DNA from: PALSA-1336 sp038203095
Lineage (GTDB): Bacteria > Patescibacteriota > Doudnabacteria > UBA920
DNA: 31,260 bases
Assembly: GCA_038203095.1 (NCBI GenBank)
Contig: JBBREH010000015.1
Location: 1-31,260 of the forward strand
Direction: 5' to 3'
The position numbers and the translations under genes were made by a program. The notes under the pieces are model-generated. The model did not search any database. It saw nothing but the letters and a program-made list of their open reading frames with translations, and had not been told where the DNA came from. Shown here piece after piece: positions 15,384 through 22,144 of this stretch; within the stretch, counting starts at the first letter, position 1, and each line of letters opens with the position of its first letter.

Positions 15384-15818
15384 CTATTTTCTATGCCTAT
15401 AATATGGTTGGTGCTTTTGGGGTTCGACCAACTCCGGAAAAATTGATCTTTCGGCTACGGTATTAATTTCTAAATCTGACAATATTTTAGCCTCTGTATT
15501 CATGTTTAAAGTCTTGGCACATATTACTTGATGCCTGCTCATACGATTGAAGATCGTTTTAAAATTATAAAACTTTTCGCTATCTGGTTCATTTTCTACC
15601 CTAGTTAATACATAAGCTATTAACTGCTGCTCTGTTGCGGCAGCAATCATAAATTTTTCTTGATCCAGGGTTTCGTGGGGGCAATTTGGGTCAGCTGACT
15701 TAAGCGCCAATTCTTGGTAGACAATAACAAAATCTTTCTCGCTTAAGTCCCTAATTTTTTTTACTTTTTTTCTATTTGAATAGCCATAATTTACCCCTCC
15801 CCTATTTGTTGTCTCCAC
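15384..15818 (-). CDS. Hypothetical protein, unrecognised
   Basis: This 144-aa soluble protein is not recognised. The N-terminus is basic (NRKKVKKIRDLSEKDF). It has three cysteines, including DPNCPHETLDQ, and no membrane segment. The ATG at 15818 lies inside the last codons of the ABC transporter gene, so the frames overlap by 28 bases and translation may be coupled. The only strong purine-rich site (AGGGGAGGGG) lies after this ATG. No better in-frame start exists, so the first residues (METTNRGG) are uncertain. The 18-base stretch at its start recurs 446 bases downstream. Confidence 0.55.
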   Translation of the reverse strand: METTNRGGVNYGYSNRKKVKKIRDLSEKDFVIVYQELALKSADPNCPHETLDQEKFMIAAATEQQLIAYVLTRVENEPDSEKFYNFKTIFNRMSRHQVICAKTLNMNTEAKILSDLEINTVAERSIFPELVEPQKHQPYYRHRK

Positions 15819-17530
15819 ATAGCATAGTACAAACCTTTTTGGTCAACAAGGTCTTGATGCTTGCCATGTTCGGCGAGTTTGCCTTTTTCCAGAACGTAAA
15901 TTTTGTCGGCGTGCATAATGGTGGAAAGACGGTGGGCAATGAGAACAGTTATTTGGTCTTTGTTTATAGAAAGTTTTTTAATTGTTTCCGTAATTTGCAG
16001 TTCAGTCAGCGAGTCAAGCGATGAAGTGGCTTCGTCAAAAACCAAAAGTTTAGGATTGCGCAATAACGCGCGAGCTATCGATAATCTTTGTTTTTCCCCA
16101 CCGGAAACTTTTACGCCGCCTTCGCCAATTACGGTATCCAGGCCTTGCGAAGCGCGCTGCATCAAACTATCGGCCGCCGACTCTTTCAGCACTTTTAGCA
16201 GCTGGTCATCGGTCGCTTCCGCGTTAACAAATTTTAAATTGTCACGAATACTACCGGCAAAAACTTGCGTGTCCTGCGTGACCAAACCAATTTGCGCTCT
16301 TAATTCATTTAGGTCGATATTTTCCAAAGGCAAATTGTTGTACAAAACTTTGCCACTGTTTGGCCTGTAAAGCGCTACCAGCAATTTTACTAAAGTAGTT
16401 TTTCCGCTGCCGGATGGGCCTACGAATGCAATGGTTTCACCGGCTTTGGCCTGAAATGACATATTGGACAGGGCGTCGCGGGTACCGCTAAGGTGACGGA
16501 AAGATGCGGAGCCAAAAGCAATATCCGTGAGCAGTCCAAGTTTTTGCGGGTTATGACTAACTGGCTCCTTGGGCGCGGCCAAAATATCTTTAAAGTTTTT
16601 TAAACTCGCCTGCGCTTCGCGGTAAGTATTAACCACGTCTCCCAATTGCTGAAGAGGTTGAAACAAAAAGAAGGAATAAATATACAAAGAAAAAAATTGC
16701 CCCAAAGAAATACTGCGCAAAAACACTAAGTATAACATTACAAACAGCATGGCTACCCTAAGCGCGTTAACCATTGTGCCTTGAATAAAACTTAAACTGC
16801 GAATATATTTAATTTTTTGTAATTCCAATTTTAAGATTTCATTGGTTGTGTCATTCAACCGGCCTATTTCCTGGCTAGCCAAACCGAGCGATTTTACCAG
16901 CTCAATATTGCGCAAACTTTCGGTAGTCGAGCCTGCTAAGGCCGCGGTTTGCGCCACAATTTTAGTTTGTACGGTTTTAATTTTTTTACTTAAAAAAGTG
17001 CTAGCAATACCCAAAAGTGGCACCATAGAAATATAAACCACGGCAATTATCCAATTAACCCGAAAAGCATAAAAAATTACGAACACAAAACCAATCAAGG
17101 TAGTAAACAAAATACTAATAAGCGAGATAATTAAATTTTGCACATTAAGCCTAACCTGCTGGAGTATGCCCAAAGTCTCCCCGCTCCGCTGGTCTTCAAA
17201 AACCTGATACGGCAACTCCAAAGAATGCGCCAAGCCGTCGGTGTACATTTTAGCGCCCAGGCGCTGGGTAATGGTGTTGGTATAATAGTCCTGAAAATTT
17301 TTCGCCACACGCGAAACGAAAGCCACGCCCATAGAAGCCAAAAGTAACAACCCGGCACCATGGATAAACTGCGCCTTTGTAAAATGATCAAACTTAGTTA
17401 CGTAGTTGTCCAGTACCAGCCGAAAAATATACGGATCAAGCAAAGAAAATATTTGGTTAATAGCTGCTAACGCCAAAGCCAAAGCCAAAAGTTTCCAATA
17501 TTGTTTTAAATATTTGAGCAAGATGTGCAT
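15791..17530 (-). CDS. ABC transporter, fused membrane and ATPase domains
   Basis: This is a half-transporter of the exporter (ABCB-like) type, 579 aa. Six membrane helices lie in residues 10-300. The ATPase domain has Walker A GPSGSGKT (371-378), Q-loop Q419, signature VSGGE (475-479), Walker B LLVFDE (495-500) and H-loop H533 (IAHRLST). All key residues are present, so a homodimer could be active. The exported substrate is unknown: lipid, drug or peptide are possible. It lies 50 bases after the Nramp gene on the same strand and overlaps the start of the next unknown gene. Confidence 0.95.
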   Translation of the reverse strand: MHILLKYLKQYWKLLALALALAAINQIFSLLDPYIFRLVLDNYVTKFDHFTKAQFIHGAGLLLLASMGVAFVSRVAKNFQDYYTNTITQRLGAKMYTDGLAHSLELPYQVFEDQRSGETLGILQQVRLNVQNLIISLISILFTTLIGFVFVIFYAFRVNWIIAVVYISMVPLLGIASTFLSKKIKTVQTKIVAQTAALAGSTTESLRNIELVKSLGLASQEIGRLNDTTNEILKLELQKIKYIRSLSFIQGTMVNALRVAMLFVMLYLVFLRSISLGQFFSLYIYSFFLFQPLQQLGDVVNTYREAQASLKNFKDILAAPKEPVSHNPQKLGLLTDIAFGSASFRHLSGTRDALSNMSFQAKAGETIAFVGPSGSGKTTLVKLLVALYRPNSGKVLYNNLPLENIDLNELRAQIGLVTQDTQVFAGSIRDNLKFVNAEATDDQLLKVLKESAADSLMQRASQGLDTVIGEGGVKVSGGEKQRLSIARALLRNPKLLVFDEATSSLDSLTELQITETIKKLSINKDQITVLIAHRLSTIMHADKIYVLEKGKLAEHGKHQDLVDQKGLYYAMWRQQIGEG

Positions 17531-17580
17531 ATGAAACTCAGATTCAGTACTTTTAGTACCATATTAGTATTTAGTAAAGA

Positions 17581-18837
17581 TTATTTAACAAACAATCGTC
17601 CAAAAAATGTAATAAAAACCGCTATGGTCACCGCCACGGCAGAACCTCTTAAAAACCATTTAGAAAAACCTCTGGAAATATATTTTTCTCCCATAATTGC
17701 AGGGTTCTCGGAAAAGCGAATAAGAAAATAAAAAATAACCGGTAAAATCGCGCCATTTAAATAGTCCGCGTACAAGGTTAAACCGAACAAATTTATTTTA
17801 GGGAATAATGCTACGGCTAAACCCAAAATAATTTGTAAAATAAAAAAAATGTAAAAAATTCTACCCTTTGCAAAACTAGCGTTTAAAGTTCTCTCAAATC
17901 CAAAGAACTCCGAAAATACATAAGCTGTAGCTAGCGGCACAATGGTCAGACCTAAAAAAGAAGCCGCCAAAAGACCGGTGGCAAACAAAGTATAAGAAAG
18001 CGCTCCGGCCAACGGCTTAATTGCTAAAGCGGCGGAATAGCCATCGGTAACTGGAATATGGTTTTTAAATAAAGTGTAACTTACAGCAACGGCAATCATC
18101 CAAGAAAAAATATTAGCCAACAAAGAGCTAAAATAAATTTCTGTCCGTTCTTCAGAAAGCTGCTCAGGCTTAAGGCCCTTGTCCGCGATAAAGCTATTAA
18201 CAAAAAATTGTCCCCAGGCTGTAACCGTAGTACCTAGCACAGCAATCAGGGTAAACCAATAATGAAAATCTGTTAAAAAACTGGCGCTTGGAGCTATTAA
18301 ACTAAGCCTTAGCGCTTCTCCCCAATTTGGCTTGGATAAAATAGCGGAAAAAATATACACCCCATAAAATAAAATAGTAAAAAGAAAAAGGCGTTGTAGG
18401 CTTTTAAAATTCAACTTAACGACCAAAAGTATGAGCAATAAACAAACCAAAATTAAAACCGGCTGCCAGGGCAGCTGGAACAGTTGAATAGCAGACTTTA
18501 ACCCAGCCACATTCTGCAATACCACACCCTGGTTTACAAAAAAATAACCGAAAAATAAAATCAATGCTACACGTGCACCATAATACTCGCGAATTAAGTC
18601 GCCTAGCCCCTTGCCTGTAACAATAGCTATGCGCGCGCCAATTTCTTGAGTGACGCCCAAAAGCAGCGTGGTAAAAATAATTAAATACTGCGAACTCATG
18701 CCGTAAATAGCTGCCGCTACCGAATAGGTCGCCACACCGCCGGCGTCATTATCCGCCATGGCAGTAATTAGACCTGGGCCAATAACAACCAGCAGTAATA
18801 GAAATTGTTTACGGAATTTTGTCCAGTTAAAAGTCAT
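17581..18837 (-). CDS. Nramp-family divalent metal transporter, atypical binding site
   Basis: A protein of about 418 aa with some eleven hydrophobic spans. TM1 reads MADNDAGGVATYS, where Mn/Fe Nramp proteins have DPGN: the Asp is kept and the Asn position is Gly. The TM6 region reads TVTAWGQFFVN and lacks the A-x-x-M-P-H motif whose methionine favours transition metals. The protein may therefore move a different ion, possibly Mg2+ as in the Nramp-related magnesium transporters; this is inference. A GTG at 18852 is an alternative start. The ATG at 18837 is preferred because the bases above it belong to an inverted repeat. The PRC-MgtE_N-CBS gene lies just upstream and is probably co-transcribed. 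Confidence 0.87.
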   Translation of the reverse strand: MTFNWTKFRKQFLLLLVVIGPGLITAMADNDAGGVATYSVAAAIYGMSSQYLIIFTTLLLGVTQEIGARIAIVTGKGLGDLIREYYGARVALILFFGYFFVNQGVVLQNVAGLKSAIQLFQLPWQPVLILVCLLLILLVVKLNFKSLQRLFLFTILFYGVYIFSAILSKPNWGEALRLSLIAPSASFLTDFHYWFTLIAVLGTTVTAWGQFFVNSFIADKGLKPEQLSEERTEIYFSSLLANIFSWMIAVAVSYTLFKNHIPVTDGYSAALAIKPLAGALSYTLFATGLLAASFLGLTIVPLATAYVFSEFFGFERTLNASFAKGRIFYIFFILQIILGLAVALFPKINLFGLTLYADYLNGAILPVIFYFLIRFSENPAIMGEKYISRGFSKWFLRGSAVAVTIAVFITFFGRLFVK

Positions 18838-18853
18838 AACTATAGCTGTCACA

Positions 18854-18896
18854 ATAACTATAACGCCTATCTATTGCCTGTAATTGTTATAGTTAT
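18854..18896. repeat. Inverted repeat between the MgtE_N-like and Nramp genes
   Basis: ATAACTATAAC (18854-18864) and GTTATAGTTAT (18886-18896) are perfect complements with a 21-base loop. The stem lies in the gap between two genes of one operon, close to the Nramp start. It could be an RNA processing site, an operator or a translation control hairpin. There is no T tract. Confidence 0.6.
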
Positions 18897-18910
18897 GATT
18901 ATTGTTGATA

Positions 18911-20128
18911 TTAAGCGTTTGGCGCGAGCAACCGCATTACGTCATCAATCGTCACCACACCAACCAGTTTTTTTTCTTTGTCTAAAACCGCGGCGGTGTA
19001 CAAATTATACTTAGTCATCAGCTTCACAACTTTGGAAATTTTATCGTATGGTTTTAGTGTGGAATGAAGTGGAAAGTCCTTAGCGATTTTGGAAATTATT
19101 GCCTCTTTGTCTGCCAACAACAGACGCCTAAGTGATATTGCGCCTATAAATTTACCGGCTTGGTCGGTAACGTACATATGAACAATTGAGCGCATACTGC
19201 CCGAGACTTTTCTTAACTCTTCAACGGTTTGAGAAACGGTCCACTCAGGCCGTGCGGCAAAAAAATCTAAAGTCATAATACCCCCTGCTGTATTGCCTTC
19301 ATAAGCCAAAAGTTTTTCCACGCTCTTTGCTCTACCTCCAACCTTAGACAAAAACTCTCTGGCTTCCGGCTCAGACAGAGTCTGAACCAAATCGGCAAAC
19401 TCATCGCTGGACATTTGCGACAAAATTTTACTGGCACGTTCCGGCCCTAAATATTTTATTAAGACCGTTTGCAATTGCGGATCCACCTCTTCCAGCACTC
19501 TTGCCGCCTCAACTGAACCCAAAGAAGTCAGCAGACTGGAGCCCTGTTTTACATCTAACTCCTCTACTATATTTGCCAAGTCCGCCGGGTGCAACTCCCC
19601 CAACTCCTCTACAGCGGTATTAAGCTGTAAAGGCAAACTACCTTCCAAAAGTTTAGCTTTACGCCAGTCAATTAGCTTAACCAAAAATAATCTGGCAAAA
19701 AAAGAATCGGCCATGCCTAGGCGGCGCAATAGTCCGCGAAAGCTTGGGTCAATGCCCAAAACACACATTTTATTGTCTAGCGTGCCAATACGTAAATCAT
19801 TTACCCGCACTACGCGCGTGCCGGCAACATCCACAATTTGTCTGTCCAGGACTTCCCTTTTTAAATAAACATACTGATGATTTTTAGGTAACTCGGCAAA
19901 GGCGATTTTGCCAAATAAATTTTTAAGCGAAATTTCACTACCGGTAAAATTTCCGACAAATTCATACGGCACAAATTTGACTTCACCCGTCTTGGTTTGG
20001 ATAACCAAAAACTCCAACGGGGCAAACGCGCCTTCCTTGGGCGAAATTAAAATATCCTTGAGCTTACCGACACAAGCGTCAGAGCTGTCATAAATTTTAT
20101 TGTCTAAAAGCTCGCTAATGTAGGGCAT
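18911..20128 (-). CDS. PRC-barrel, MgtE_N and CBS domain protein (soluble MgtE-like regulator)
   Basis: The 405-aa protein has a PRC-barrel-like region (residues 5-75, VGKLKDILISPKEG...FVPYEF). An MgtE_N-like helical region follows (about 170-275: LHPADLANIVEEL, LSQMSSDEFADLVQTL). A CBS pair ends the protein (about 280-400: GIMTLDFFA, VVTIDDVMRLL). There is no transmembrane part, so it is not a transporter. MgtE_N and CBS domains sense Mg2+ and nucleotides in true MgtE channels. Here the protein probably controls the adjacent Nramp-like transporter, 59-74 bases downstream. Such pairs occur in other bacteria. A structured leader with alternative hairpins precedes the gene (20129-20274). Confidence 0.85.
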   Translation of the reverse strand: MPYISELLDNKIYDSSDACVGKLKDILISPKEGAFAPLEFLVIQTKTGEVKFVPYEFVGNFTGSEISLKNLFGKIAFAELPKNHQYVYLKREVLDRQIVDVAGTRVVRVNDLRIGTLDNKMCVLGIDPSFRGLLRRLGMADSFFARLFLVKLIDWRKAKLLEGSLPLQLNTAVEELGELHPADLANIVEELDVKQGSSLLTSLGSVEAARVLEEVDPQLQTVLIKYLGPERASKILSQMSSDEFADLVQTLSEPEAREFLSKVGGRAKSVEKLLAYEGNTAGGIMTLDFFAARPEWTVSQTVEELRKVSGSMRSIVHMYVTDQAGKFIGAISLRRLLLADKEAIISKIAKDFPLHSTLKPYDKISKVVKLMTKYNLYTAAVLDKEKKLVGVVTIDDVMRLLAPNA

Positions 20129-20274
20129 AAAACTATCCTGACATACGGATTCATCCGGATTTGCGGACAGCTATATAACCTAAGTATCCGCAGTTATCCG
20201 TTGATCCAGATATTAGTCTATAAATCCGGATCGGAAACTAAATTTATTCTACCACACCAATCTTTATCTTTTAC
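20129..20274 (-). promoter_or_regulatory. Structured leader of the MgtE_N-Nramp operon with competing hairpins
   Basis: On the minus strand a long-range stem pairs the ATCCGGATTT arms (20222-20231 and 20153-20162), 10 bp perfect, with an inner stem TGCGGA/TCCGCA (20187-20192 with 20162-20167). A short hairpin CGGAT-TC-ATCCG (20146-20157) uses the same bases as the outer stem, just above a weak ribosome binding site (AGGA near 20136). The two folds exclude each other. This resembles a switch or an attenuation-type leader, but I see no known riboswitch consensus. Confidence 0.45.
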
Positions 20275-20613
20275 TTATGTTTCTTTTATCAAATGATTAC
20301 CTATCATCGAGACCACCGTTACAATCAACGAGCCAAAAAATGCGGCCCAAAAGCCGGCAACGTGAAAACCTTTAACGAAGCTGGCTGCCCAGAACATTAG
20401 CGCGTTTATCACTAAAAAGAAAAAGCCAAATGTCACAATGCTTAAAGGTAAAGTCAGCAATTTTAATGCCGCGCCTAATGTAACGTTTAAAATGCCCAAA
20501 ACCACGGCCACCAAAATCGCTGTCCAAAAGCTAACAACCACAATACCCGAGACCACAGACGATGCGGCTAAAACCCCCAAAGCTGTGAATAAAATTCTTA
20601 AAAGTAATTTCAT
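20275..20613 (-). CDS. Phage holin-family (4-TM) membrane protein
   Basis: The protein has 112 aa and four hydrophobic spans. LGILNVTLGAALKLLTLPLSIVT and GFFFLVINALMFW match the Phage_holin_4_2 family, which is common in chromosomes and is usually not linked to phage lysis. The function in the envelope is unknown. No endolysin or phage gene is nearby. It is on the minus strand, divergent from the malic enzyme gene (76 bases apart), and upstream of the metal-transport pair, which it may precede in a transcript. Confidence 0.85.
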   Translation of the reverse strand: MKLLLRILFTALGVLAASSVVSGIVVVSFWTAILVAVVLGILNVTLGAALKLLTLPLSIVTFGFFFLVINALMFWAASFVKGFHVAGFWAAFFGSLIVTVVSMIGNHLIKET

Positions 20614-20689
20614 ATATAATAAACTGTTTAATTTAATTAGGTTCCAAGATATTATATCATTTTTTGATATTTTTTGCTATTATAGATAA

Positions 20690-21859
20690 ATGAAAGATGC
20701 TTCTAAAAAATCTTTGCAACTCCACAAAAAGTATCACGGTAAGATGGAAATAAGGAGCAAGGTGCCACTTGGCAGTACCGGCGATCTTTCTATAGCTTAC
20801 ACACCGGGCGTGGCCGAGGTGTGCCGGATGATTGTGGGTGATGAACGGTTGGCAAAAACTCACACTATTAAAGGCAATAGCGTGGCAGTAATTACCGACG
20901 GCAGCGCGGTTTTAGGTTTGGGCAATATTGGCCCTTTGGCCGGCTTGCCGGTTATGGAAGGCAAGGCGATTTTATTAAAAAGGTTTGCAAATGTTGATGC
21001 ATTCCCGATTTGTTTGGATACACAAGACACCCAAAAAATTATTGATACTATAAAAAATATCTCTCCGGTGTTTGGCGCTATCCAGCTGGAAGATATTTCC
21101 GCGCCACGCTGTTTTGAAATAGAAAAACGCCTGCAAAAAGAGCTGGCCATTCCTGTTTTGCACGACGACCAACATTCCACGGCCGTGGTGGTTTTGGCAG
21201 CGCTGATAAATAGTTTGAGGTGTAGCGTGCCCATTTATGGGCCATCCAAGACGCCGATAAATCGGCACGTTACACAAATAAAAATTGTCATCAACGGCGC
21301 CGGTGCCGCCGGCATTGGCATTGCCCGGTTGCTAATTGTTTACGGTTTTAAAAATTTGATTATTTTAGACAGCCAAGGCGCACTGTATAAAGGTAGAAAA
21401 GATTTGGTGGCTGACAAACTAGAGATAGCGCGTAAAACTAACCAAGCCATAACTAAAGGCGGACTAGCTGAGTGTCTAAAAGAAGCCGACGTTTTTATTG
21501 GCGTCAGTAAAGCAGGATTATTATCAGAAGTGCTGATAAAACAAATGAATCCCAAACCCATAATTTTTGCGCTGGCCAATCCTATTCCCGAAATTATGCC
21601 CGAGCGCGCAAAAAAAGCCGGTGCCTTTATTATAGCCACCGGTCGCAGTGACTTCCCCAACCAAATTAACAACGTCCTCACCTTCCCCGGCATTTTCCGA
21701 GGCGCGCTGGACAACAATATTCGTTTTATTACTCCCGCAATGTTAATTAAAGCTGCTGTTAATTTATCAGCCCTAGTCAAATCCCCCACCCCCATCAAAA
21801 TTTTACCAAGTCTTTTTGACACTAAAGTAGTCAAGGCTGTGGCAAGGGCAATTAAATAG
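20690..21859 (+). CDS. NAD-type malic enzyme with a palindromic insertion
   Basis: The enzyme converts malate to pyruvate and CO2 with reduction of NAD(P). The conserved blocks are all present: LSIAYTPGVAEVC near the start, EGKAILLKRFANVDAFPICLDT with the catalytic lysine, QLEDISAPRCFEIE for the metal, HDDQHSTAVVVLAAL and the nucleotide-binding INGAGAAGIGIARLL. The length of 389 aa matches the short bacterial form. Residues 178-196 (CSVPIYGPSKTPINRHVTQ) are coded by the 57-bp palindromic element and sit between INSLR and IKIVINGAG, where relatives have a short linker. The insertion is in frame and lies before the Rossmann domain, so activity may be kept. HSTA replaces the usual HGTA. A start at ATG 20690 fits the family. 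Confidence 0.93.
   Translation: MKDASKKSLQLHKKYHGKMEIRSKVPLGSTGDLSIAYTPGVAEVCRMIVGDERLAKTHTIKGNSVAVITDGSAVLGLGNIGPLAGLPVMEGKAILLKRFANVDAFPICLDTQDTQKIIDTIKNISPVFGAIQLEDISAPRCFEIEKRLQKELAIPVLHDDQHSTAVVVLAALINSLRCSVPIYGPSKTPINRHVTQIKIVINGAGAAGIGIARLLIVYGFKNLIILDSQGALYKGRKDLVADKLEIARKTNQAITKGGLAECLKEADVFIGVSKAGLLSEVLIKQMNPKPIIFALANPIPEIMPERAKKAGAFIIATGRSDFPNQINNVLTFPGIFRGALDNNIRFITPAMLIKAAVNLSALVKSPTPIKILPSLFDTKVVKAVARAIK
21221..21277 (+). repeat. 57-bp protein-coding palindromic element, copy B
   Basis: It has the same layout as copy A: an 8-bp outer stem TGTAGCGT...ACGTTACA with one G-T pair, two 14-base hairpins (GCCCATTTATGGGC, GCCGATAAATCGGC) and a linker CATCCAAGAC. It matches copy A at 53 of 57 positions and begins exactly at codon 178 of malic enzyme. 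The difference in the outer stem (C to T) keeps pairing. The antisense strand is also open through the element. Confidence 0.9.
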
Positions 21860-21916
21860 CCCTGATGTCCACCTTCTGAGGCAACGCCAGGAGGTGACCA
21901 TCAAAAATGAATGCTC

Positions 21917-21935
21917 CCCGGAGCAAGCTCCGAGG
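21917..21935. repeat. CCCGGAGCAAGCTCCGAGG hairpin repeat, copy 1
   Basis: A 6-bp stem CGGAGC/GCTCCG with an AA loop lies within a 19-base sequence that recurs at 22093-22111 with one change. The two copies bracket about 200 bases of intergenic DNA. Confidence 0.6.
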
Positions 21936-22092
21936 TATCAACTGCAACTCTCAGTTTACCATCTCGAGCGAGGGTGAGAGCTCCGCCAGTTGGCGGACGA
22001 ACCCGAGTCGAGAGACCTGTCTAATACAGAAGATAATAGATCCCTCCGCTCCTCGGATGCACTCGTCGGTCGGGATGGAACAAGAGCCACAG

Positions 22093-22111
22093 CCCGGGGC
22101 AAGCTCCGAGG
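22093..22111. repeat. CCCGGGGCAAGCTCCGAGG hairpin repeat, copy 2
   Basis: Second copy of the hairpin at 21917-21935, 18 of 19 bases identical. The changed base keeps pairing as G-T. It lies 34 bases upstream of the DUF3160 gene. Confidence 0.6.
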
Positions 22112-22144
22112 AATTCTATTGATTAAAAAATTAACTCTTTTCTT

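Larger units (their letters stand above)
21860..22144. other. Repeat-rich intergenic region between malic enzyme and DUF3160 genes
   Basis: About 285 bases without a credible gene. It holds several hairpins. CACCTTCTG pairs with CAGGAGGTG at about 21870-21898 (one mismatch). CGGAGC-AA-GCTCCG lies at 21919-21932. A perfect TCCGCCA-GT-TGGCGGA hairpin lies at 21982-21997. A second copy of the GCAAGCTCCGAGG hairpin lies at 22093-22111. An AT-rich stretch precedes the DUF3160 start. Frames that cross it are short and built from hairpin sequence, so I do not call a gene. Confidence 0.6.

Noticed and set aside
20275..20613. Prophage lysis gene
   Set aside because: The 4-TM holin-like protein stands without endolysin or other phage genes and the family is common in plain chromosomes.
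21866..21901. Terminator of the malic enzyme gene
   Set aside because: The hairpin has mismatches and no T tract, so it is treated as part of the repeat island.
21907..22122. 71-aa open frame in the intergenic island
   Set aside because: It is built from hairpin repeats, with no family signal and no ribosome binding site.
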